From the NCBI GenBank assembly GCA_964425105.1, contig CAYRLE010000017.1, positions 1 to 37,730 of the forward strand: a stretch of DNA of 37,730 nt, given 5' to 3'. The first letter of the stretch is position 1. The number at the start of each line of letters is the position of its first letter. The notes beneath the pieces are model-generated. The model ran no database searches. It saw only the letters and a list, made by a program, of their open reading frames with translations, and had not been told where the DNA came from. The translations under genes were made by a program, and so were the position numbers. The stretch comes from S012-109 sp964425105 (GTDB lineage Bacteria > Pseudomonadota > Gammaproteobacteria > SZUA-140). Shown here one piece after another: positions 31,749-37,730 of the stretch.

Positions 31749-32870
31749 ATGAAAAGCATGGCCCAATCGTTGTATAAGCTGACCCTGTTCCTGGTCTTGT
31801 CCCTGGCCCTGCTGGGCGGCGCCCATGGCGAGCGCATCAAGGACATCGCCAACGTGGCCGGGGTGCGCAGCAACCAGCTGGTGGGCTACGGGCTGGTGGT
31901 GGGACTGGACGGCACCGGCGACCAGACCACCCAGGTGCCCTTCGTGACCCAGTCACTGCGCAATCTGCTGATCCAGTACGGGATCAACATCCCGGACAAC
32001 GTCAATCCCCAGTTGAAGAATGTGGCGGGCGTCATCGTCCATGCGGAACTGCCGCCCTTCGCCAAGCCCGGGCAGACCATCGACGTGACGGTGTCCTCCA
32101 TCGGCAATTCCAAGAGCCTGCGCGGCGGCAGCTTGCTGATGACGCCGCTCAAGGGGGCCGACGGCCAGGTCTATGCCCTGGCTCAGGGCAATCTGGTGGT
32201 GGGCGGCTTCGGCGCCTCGGGCAGCGACGGCTCCAAGATCTCCATCAACATCCCCAGCGTGGGACGAGTGCCCAACGGCGCCATCATCGAGCGCGGGGCG
32301 CCCACTCCCCTGGGCGATGAAGACTCCATCGTCTTCAATCTGCGCAATTCCGATTTCACTACCGCCAAGCGTATCGCCGATGCCATCAATACCGCCATCG
32401 GCAAGGGCACGGCCCTGCCCGTGGATGCCTCTTCGGTGCGCGTCAATGCGCCCCGTTCCCGCGCCCAGCGTGTGGTGTTCGTCTCCCTGCTGGAGAACCT
32501 CACACTGGAGCCGGGTACGGCTTCGGCGCGGGTGATCATCAATTCGCGCACCGGCACCGTGGTGATCGGCCAGCATGTGCGGGTCACGGCAGCGGCCGTC
32601 GCCCATGGCAGCCTCACGGTGACCATCAGCGAGCGCCAGCAGGTGAGCCAGCCCGGCGCCCTGTCTGGTGGTTCCACGGTGGTGGTGCCCACTTCGGACA
32701 TCCAGGTGGAACAGGCCCAGAGCCGCATGTTCCTCTTCGAGCCCGGCGTCTCCCTCAACGAGATCGTCAGGGCGGTGAACCAGGTGGGGGCGGCGCCCGG
32801 CGATCTGGTGGCCATTCTCGAGGCGCTCAAAGAGGCCGGTGCGCTGCGCGCCGAGCTGATTGTCATCTGA
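31749..32870 (+). CDS. flgI: Flagellar P-ring protein FlgI
   Basis: This 373-aa periplasmic protein has a signal peptide (about 1-27, ending AHG) followed directly by ERIKDIANVAGVRSNQLVG, the start of mature FlgI. VGLDGTGDQT, PPFAKPGQTIDVTVSSIGNSKSLRGG and LIVI at the end are all typical. It forms the P ring in the peptidoglycan layer and needs FlgA, encoded at 23026-23721. ATG 31749 was chosen because the signal peptide begins there; the reading frame stays open upstream into flgH. It precedes flgJ by 3 nt. Confidence 0.96.
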   Translation: MKSMAQSLYKLTLFLVLSLALLGGAHGERIKDIANVAGVRSNQLVGYGLVVGLDGTGDQTTQVPFVTQSLRNLLIQYGINIPDNVNPQLKNVAGVIVHAELPPFAKPGQTIDVTVSSIGNSKSLRGGSLLMTPLKGADGQVYALAQGNLVVGGFGASGSDGSKISINIPSVGRVPNGAIIERGAPTPLGDEDSIVFNLRNSDFTTAKRIADAINTAIGKGTALPVDASSVRVNAPRSRAQRVVFVSLLENLTLEPGTASARVIINSRTGTVVIGQHVRVTAAAVAHGSLTVTISERQQVSQPGALSGGSTVVVPTSDIQVEQAQSRMFLFEPGVSLNEIVRAVNQVGAAPGDLVAILEALKEAGALRAELIVI

Positions 32871-32873
32871 GCC

Positions 32874-33725
32874 ATGATCAGCCAACTGTCAACGGCTTCG
32901 GTCTATACCGACTTCCAGGGCCTGGCAGAACTGCGCACGGCGGCGCGTGAGGAATCGCCCGCGGCCCTGCGCGCAGTGGCCAAGGAATTCGAGGCCATTT
33001 TCATGCAAATGATGTTGAAGAGCATGCGTTCCGCCAATCTCGGCGAGGGCATCTTCGACAGCGAGCAGAGCGGTTTCTATCGGGAGATGTTCGACAAACA
33101 GATTGCCATCGATCTGGCGCAGCGCCAGGGCGTGGGGCTGGCGGACGTGCTGGTGCGCCAGTTGAGCCGTGGCGGCAGCGCCGCTGCCCCAGGCGCCGGC
33201 GCAACGCTGGCTAGCGGGGAGGCTGCTGGTGCGCCCTTTGCGTCGCCGCAGGATTTCATCGCCCGCCTGCAAGGACCCGCACAGGCAACTGCAAAGCGTC
33301 TGGGTGTGGCGCCCGAGGTGTTGCTGGCCCAGGCGGCGCTGGAAAGCGGTTGGGGTCGGCAGGTCATGCGCGCTCCCGACGGCGCCAGCAGTCACAACCT
33401 ATTCGGCATCAAGGCCGGTCCCGACTGGCAGGGCGGGCGGGTCACGGCCACCACCCTGGAATACCGCGACGGCGTGGCGCGCAAGGAGCAGGCCGTGTTC
33501 CGCGCCTATGATTCCTTTGCCGCAAGTTTCGAGGACTATGCCGATTTTCTACAGGGCAATCCGCGTTACCGGGAGGCCCTGAGCCAGGCCGACGATCCCC
33601 GTGCCTACCTGCAGTCCCTGCAGGATGCCGGTTATGCCACCGACCCGGGTTACGCGGAGAAGATCGGCGCCATCCTGGAGCGGGCGGTGCTGGCTGCCCG
33701 GACCGGTGAGCGCAGCGTTTCATGA
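32874..33725 (+). CDS. flgJ: Rod cap protein and peptidoglycan hydrolase FlgJ
   Basis: This 283-aa FlgJ has both domains. The N-terminal rod-cap part (about 25-100; AVAKEFEAIFMQMMLKSMRSAN, SEQSGFYREMFDKQIA) assembles the rod, and the C-terminal GH73 glucosaminidase (about 125-275) opens the peptidoglycan. The catalytic Glu is in LLAQAALESGWG, and the SSHNLFGIKAG motif follows as in other GH73 enzymes. An Ala/Gly-rich linker joins the two. It starts 3 nt after flgI. Confidence 0.95.
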   Translation: MISQLSTASVYTDFQGLAELRTAAREESPAALRAVAKEFEAIFMQMMLKSMRSANLGEGIFDSEQSGFYREMFDKQIAIDLAQRQGVGLADVLVRQLSRGGSAAAPGAGATLASGEAAGAPFASPQDFIARLQGPAQATAKRLGVAPEVLLAQAALESGWGRQVMRAPDGASSHNLFGIKAGPDWQGGRVTATTLEYRDGVARKEQAVFRAYDSFAASFEDYADFLQGNPRYREALSQADDPRAYLQSLQDAGYATDPGYAEKIGAILERAVLAARTGERSVS

Positions 33726-33769
33726 TGGAAAATCCCCGCATGCCAACTTTGCCTGGCCAGACAACAATA

Positions 33770-33808
33770 ATTCCCCCTCCTTTTCTAAAGGGGGGCAGGG
33801 GGGGATTT
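33770..33808. repeat. REP-like imperfect palindrome between flgJ and flgK
   Basis: A C-run arm (CCCCCTCCTTTT) and a G-run arm (AAAGGGGGGCAGGGGG) face each other around a TCT centre in the 109-bp gap between flgJ and flgK. Elements of this C5-T/A-G5 type are dispersed in many proteobacterial genomes. It could also weaken transcription into flgK. Confidence 0.55.
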
Positions 33809-33834
33809 CCGCCCCATGACAGAGGAGCTGTGCC

Positions 33835-36144
33835 ATGGGACTCCTGAGTACAGGTATTTCCGGTCTGCTGACCACCCAGCGTGCCCTCGCGGTCACCTCG
33901 CAGAATATCGCCAACGTCAATACCGAGGGCTACAGCCGTCAGCGGGTGGAGTTGAGCAGCCGCGCCCCCCAGGCGCTGGGCGAGGGCTTCGTGGGACGGG
34001 GCGTCTATGTCGCCAATATCGAGCGCGTCTACGATGAGTTCATCACCCAGCAGATCCGCACCAATACGGCGGGTTTCAATCAGGCCCAGCAGTTCTATTC
34101 CCTGGCCAGCCAGGTGGACAATCTGCTGGCCGATCCCCAGGCGGGACTGCTGCCCACTCTGGGCGGTTTCTTCGATGCCGTGCAGGCGGTGGCCAACGAT
34201 CCCACCTCCAGTGCGGCGCGCCAGGTGCTGCTCAGCGACTCCCGCAGTCTTCAGGACCGTTTCCAGTTTCTCAACCAGCGCCTGGATTCCCTGCAGGAAA
34301 GCGTCAACGCCGGTCTGCGCAACACGGTAGTGGAGGTCAACAGCATCACCGACGCCATCGCCAGCGTCAATCGCGATATCAATATCGCCCTCTCCACCGC
34401 CAGCGGCCAGCCCAATGACCTGCTGGATCAGCGCGACGCCCTGATCAGCAAACTGTCGGAATATGTGGCGGTGACCACCGTGCCCCAGGGCGATGGTTCT
34501 CTCAATGTCTTCATCGGCAACGGCCAGGCGGTGGTGGCCGGCACCGAGTCGCGGCCTCTCAGCGTCCAGGCCAATGCCTTCGATCCGGAGCGCATGGAAG
34601 TGGCCTACAACGCGGCCGCCAATCCGGTGATCATCTCCGACCAGTTGAGCGGCGGCAGGATCGGCGGCTTAGTGGAATTCCGCAGCCAGGTACTGGAACC
34701 GGCCCAGAACGCCCTCGGCCTGATTGCCGTGGGGCTGACCAGCATGGTCAATGCCCAGCACCGCATGGGGATGGACCTCAACGGTAATCTCGGGGGGGAC
34801 TTCTTCGTCCCCATCGATACCGCTACGGCACCGCCCACCGCCGATATCTTTCCCAACCGCAACAACAGCGGTGACGCCCAGCTCAGCGTCAGCTTTGCCG
34901 ACAGCAGCCAGGCGGTGGCCAGCGACTATCGCCTGGAGCGTAACGGCAGCCAGTACACCCTGGTGCGCCTCACAGACAATGCCACCACCGTGTTGAGCAG
35001 CTTTCCCGGTGGCAGCGAGGTGGTGGACGGGCTCTCGCTGAGTCTCACCAACGGCAGCCTGGCCGACGGCGACAGCTTCCTGATCCGCCCACTGCGCAAC
35101 GGCGCCCGCGATTTCGCCTTGGCCATCGACGATCCGGCCCTGGTGGCGGCCGCCTCGCCAGTGCGCACCGGCGGTTCCCTGGACAACAGCGGAGACGGCA
35201 CCATCGGCAGCGGCGCCCTGCTGGACCGGGCGAGTTATGTGGCCGATCAATATACCCTCCATGCCGTCAAGGGCACCGCGGCCGCGGCCGACGGCGCCAC
35301 CATCGGGGTGATCAACGATGCCGTGGGCACCGACAACAGCTTGCAATACCAGCTGATCATCAACGGCACCGTGGTCTATGCCCAGAACGAGGGCGCCGCC
35401 CCGCTGGCCGATCTCAATGCCCTGGCGGCGGTGATCAACGACGATGTGGCGGCCACCGGGGTGCGCGCCTATGTGGATGCCACTGGCAGCAATCTCTATC
35501 TGGCCAATGATCCGGCCAGTGCGCTGCCGGTGAGCGTCAGTGAACAGCTGGTGGATACCAACAGCCCGGCCCTGCCCCTGGATGCCGCGGACACAGTGAG
35601 CGGCTATTTCGGCTCGGCGCTGGATGGCACCACCAGCAGCAAGACCCTCGATTTCGGCAACACGGCGGATGCCTATATCGTGTTGGACAGCGCTGGAAGC
35701 GCGGTGGCCAGCGGCGCCTATGCCAATGGCTCGCAGATCACATTCAACGGCATGGGCGTCACCCTCAGCGGGGCGCCCAATGTCGGCGACCGGTTCACCA
35801 TCGAGCCCAATGTCAACGGTGTGGGCGACAACCGCAATGCCCTGCTGCTGGCCTCTCTCCAGACCCAGCTCAAGCTGGGCGGTGGCACGGCCACCCTCGA
35901 GGACACCTACAGCGAGTTCGTGGTGGCGGTGGGCACCAAGACCCGCCAGGCCAGCATCAACAGCGATGCCCAGGACGGCCTGCTGAATCAGGCCATCCAG
36001 GCGCGGGAGGCCAAGTCCGGCGTCAATCTGGACGAGGAGGCGGCCGACCTGCTGCGCTTCCAGCAGGCCTACAGCGCCGCTGCCCAGGTGATCGCCGCCG
36101 CCGACACCATGTTTCAGACATTGATGAATGTAGTGAGGCGCTAA
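33835..36144 (+). CDS. flgK: Hook-filament junction protein FlgK (HAP1), enlarged
   Basis: This 769-aa FlgK caps the hook as the first junction protein. The N-terminus LLSTGISGLLTTQRALAVTSQNIANVNTEGYSRQRVE and the C-terminus GVNLDEEAADLLRFQQAYSAAAQVIAAADTMFQTLMNVVRR are the conserved D0/D1 helices, named here by position: about 1-40 and 725-769. The enteric protein has about 550 residues; the extra length lies in the middle. Part of it (about 325-460) occurs in other gammaproteobacterial FlgKs, while residues 463-660 form an insert similar to one in FlgL. AGAGGAG lies 7 nt before the ATG. flgL starts 1 nt after its stop. FlgN (22142-22627) is the export chaperone. Confidence 0.95.
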   Translation: MGLLSTGISGLLTTQRALAVTSQNIANVNTEGYSRQRVELSSRAPQALGEGFVGRGVYVANIERVYDEFITQQIRTNTAGFNQAQQFYSLASQVDNLLADPQAGLLPTLGGFFDAVQAVANDPTSSAARQVLLSDSRSLQDRFQFLNQRLDSLQESVNAGLRNTVVEVNSITDAIASVNRDINIALSTASGQPNDLLDQRDALISKLSEYVAVTTVPQGDGSLNVFIGNGQAVVAGTESRPLSVQANAFDPERMEVAYNAAANPVIISDQLSGGRIGGLVEFRSQVLEPAQNALGLIAVGLTSMVNAQHRMGMDLNGNLGGDFFVPIDTATAPPTADIFPNRNNSGDAQLSVSFADSSQAVASDYRLERNGSQYTLVRLTDNATTVLSSFPGGSEVVDGLSLSLTNGSLADGDSFLIRPLRNGARDFALAIDDPALVAAASPVRTGGSLDNSGDGTIGSGALLDRASYVADQYTLHAVKGTAAAADGATIGVINDAVGTDNSLQYQLIINGTVVYAQNEGAAPLADLNALAAVINDDVAATGVRAYVDATGSNLYLANDPASALPVSVSEQLVDTNSPALPLDAADTVSGYFGSALDGTTSSKTLDFGNTADAYIVLDSAGSAVASGAYANGSQITFNGMGVTLSGAPNVGDRFTIEPNVNGVGDNRNALLLASLQTQLKLGGGTATLEDTYSEFVVAVGTKTRQASINSDAQDGLLNQAIQAREAKSGVNLDEEAADLLRFQQAYSAAAQVIAAADTMFQTLMNVVRR
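35221..35814 (+). repeat. Insert domain in FlgK related to one in FlgL
   Basis: Residues 463-660 of FlgK and 214-400 of FlgL (36785-37347) share, in the same order, a VGTD..L.Y.L.INGT.VY stretch, LAAVINDD, TGVRA, a YL....S..P..V.E.L stretch, a GYFGS.L.GTTS block and a closing FTI.P motif. This makes them paralogous inserts. The LAAVIND...TGVRA pattern recalls the flagellin hook IN motif family. Confidence 0.8.
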
Positions 36145-36145
36145 G

Positions 36146-37708
36146 ATGCGGATATCCACCGGACAGATTCATCAGGCGGCCCTCAAGTCACTGCTGGATC
36201 AACAGGCCAGTCTCAGCAAGACCCAGCAGCAGGTGGCTACCGGGAAGCGCATCCTGGTGCCCTCCGATGACCCGGCGGTGTCTGCCGAACTGCTGGGGCT
36301 GGATCAATCCTATAAGATCACCAGCCAGTATCAGGAGAACATCACCGCGGCGCGCACCCGCCTGAACCGCGAGGAGAGTACCTTGGCAAGCATGACCAAT
36401 ATCCTCAACCGGGTCCGGGAACTGGCCAATCAGGGCAACAACTCCACCCTCACCAATATCGATCGCGGCGCCATTGCCGTGGAAGTCAAACAGGGACTCA
36501 ATGAACTGTTTTCTCTGGCCAATACCCGGGATGCCAGCGGCGAGTATCTGTTTGCCGGCATGCAGAGCCAGACCCAGCCCTTTTCCGTGGATGCGTCCGG
36601 CAATTATTCCTACAACGGCGACGATGGCCAGCGCTTCATCCAGATCGGCCCCACCCGCCAGGTGGCCAGCGGTGACTCCGGACTCGATGTCTTCCAGGCG
36701 GCGCGCAACGGCAACGGCACCTTTACCACCCGCGACCACCCGGACAACACCGGCAGCGGTATCATCGATCCCGGCAGTGTGACGGACCCCACTGCCTATG
36801 ACGGCGATACCTATACCATCAGCTTCCCCCTCAGCACGCCGGCGACGGCCACCCTGAGTTTCAGCGACACGGTGGGGACCGATGACGACTTGAACTACAC
36901 CCTGGCCATCAACGGCACCACCGTCTACTCGGTCAGCGAGAGCGGCACCCCGGTGACCACGCTGGATGGCCTGGCCGCCGTCATCAATGACGACAGCGCT
37001 ACCACAGGAGTGCGCGCGGTGGTGGCGGGCGGCGGCCTGTATCTGCTCAGCACCCAGCCTTCCAGCGCGCCCATCACGGTGACCGAGACCCTGAGCGGCG
37101 CCAGCGACGGCGACAACGATACGGCCACGGGATATTTCGGTTCGCAATTGACGGGCACCACCTCGCCCAGCGCCAATCTGGTCTACGGCCCTGCCGATGC
37201 GGATTTCTATGTGGTGGAGGACAGCGCCGGCAATATCGAGACCAGCGGCTCCTATGGGGAATACGGGGCGATCGCCTTCAACGGCATCATGACCAATATC
37301 CATGGCACACCCCGCAGCGGGGATTCCTTCACCATCGCCCCCAGCAGCAGGCGGGACCTGTTTTCCATGGTGGGGGAGCTGGCGGCGACCCTGGAAGGCG
37401 GGGTGGGTGGCGGCACCTCTCTCAGTCAATACAACAATGCCATGAACCGTTTCCTGGCCGACGTCGACCAAGCCATGGAAAACATCAATGCGGTGCGCGC
37501 CCGGGTCGGCGCGCGCCTCAATGCCGTCGATTCCCAGGAGGAGTTGAACGGCGCCTTCAAGTTGCATATCGAGGAGGCCCGCTCCAACCTCCAGGACTTG
37601 GACTATGCCAGTGCCATCACCCGCCTCAACCAGCAGATGATGGGCCTGGAAGCCGCCCAGAAATCCTTTCTGCGCGTCCAGAACCTGTCCCTGTTCAATT
37701 TCCTCTAG
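36146..37708 (+). CDS. flgL: Hook-filament junction protein FlgL (HAP3), enlarged
   Basis: This 520-aa FlgL connects FlgK to the filament. The N-terminus MRISTGQIHQAALKSLLDQQ-type helix, TGKRILVPSDDPAVSAELL, and the C-terminus with ARSNLQDLDYASAITRLNQQ and a final SLFNFL are conserved. Enteric FlgL has about 317 residues; here about 190 more lie at residues 214-400. That part resembles the insert of FlgK (LAAVINDD..TTGVRA, GYFGS.L.GTTS). The gene begins 1 nt after flgK and ends 22 nt before the window edge. Base use of the insert is like the rest of the gene, so there is no sign of recent transfer. Confidence 0.94.
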   Translation: MRISTGQIHQAALKSLLDQQASLSKTQQQVATGKRILVPSDDPAVSAELLGLDQSYKITSQYQENITAARTRLNREESTLASMTNILNRVRELANQGNNSTLTNIDRGAIAVEVKQGLNELFSLANTRDASGEYLFAGMQSQTQPFSVDASGNYSYNGDDGQRFIQIGPTRQVASGDSGLDVFQAARNGNGTFTTRDHPDNTGSGIIDPGSVTDPTAYDGDTYTISFPLSTPATATLSFSDTVGTDDDLNYTLAINGTTVYSVSESGTPVTTLDGLAAVINDDSATTGVRAVVAGGGLYLLSTQPSSAPITVTETLSGASDGDNDTATGYFGSQLTGTTSPSANLVYGPADADFYVVEDSAGNIETSGSYGEYGAIAFNGIMTNIHGTPRSGDSFTIAPSSRRDLFSMVGELAATLEGGVGGGTSLSQYNNAMNRFLADVDQAMENINAVRARVGARLNAVDSQEELNGAFKLHIEEARSNLQDLDYASAITRLNQQMMGLEAAQKSFLRVQNLSLFNFL

Positions 37709-37730
37709 GAGTCTGTCGGGTTTAGGTGGT

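Overview
The window looks like part of a gammaproteobacterial chromosome, probably a draft scaffold since it contains a run of 100 N. The reasons are the flgA-flgM-flgN / cheV-cheR / flgBCDEFGHIJKL layout known from Pseudomonas- and Vibrio-type flagellar regions, sigma-54 and sigma-28 promoter motifs, a Che2/F7-like chemosensory operon, and a GC-rich coding style. A persulfide dioxygenase-rhodanese fusion and a multihaem cytochrome would suit a sulfur-oxidising or otherwise redox-active member, but that is inference; I cannot name the genus.

Left accessory part (1-7.8 kb). A tiny self-contained transcription unit (promoter, Shine-Dalgarno, 26-codon hydrophobic ORF, strong hairpin) is followed by a divergent inorganic pyrophosphatase homologue on the minus strand. 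Next come two proteins built from Asn-Pro-Cys repeats, one exported and one a membrane protein carrying the repeats in a loop. The first has a Fur-like operator directly before its ribosome binding site. A SUMF1-fold protein lacking the formylglycine-generating cysteines, a lipoprotein multihaem cytochrome fused to a thioredoxin domain, an exported protein of unknown function and a UMF1-family transporter follow on the plus strand.

Signalling part (7.8-22 kb, all minus strand). A PilZ-DUF1631-GGDEF-EAL protein has a sigma-28 promoter. A persulfide dioxygenase-rhodanese fusion follows. Then comes a complete chemosensory operon, in transcription order STAS protein, cheY, cheA, cheW, a 58-codon ORF, a soluble chemoreceptor, cheR, cheD, cheB, headed by a near-consensus sigma-28 promoter. 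The receptor joins a Vitreoscilla-type globin, three PAS domains and an MCP signalling domain, and ends in a CheR/CheB-tethering pentapeptide. A strong internal ribosome binding site and ATG lie exactly at the globin/PAS junction, so the globin may be a recent fusion or an optional part.

Flagellar part (22-37.7 kb). flgA-flgM-flgN run on the minus strand. cheV and a second, pentapeptide-independent-type cheR run on the plus strand. After an assembly gap inside a 7-bp tandem repeat, a sigma-54 promoter starts flgBCDEFGHIJKL: rod, hook cap, hook, L- and P-rings, rod-cap muramidase and hook-filament junction proteins. FlgK and FlgL are both enlarged and share a related insert domain. No flagellin, fliA or cheZ gene lies in the window.

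The most promising unusual points are the globin-PAS-MCP receptor with its internal start, the NPC-repeat protein pair with its redox neighbours, the small transcription unit at the left edge, and the shared FlgK/FlgL insert.
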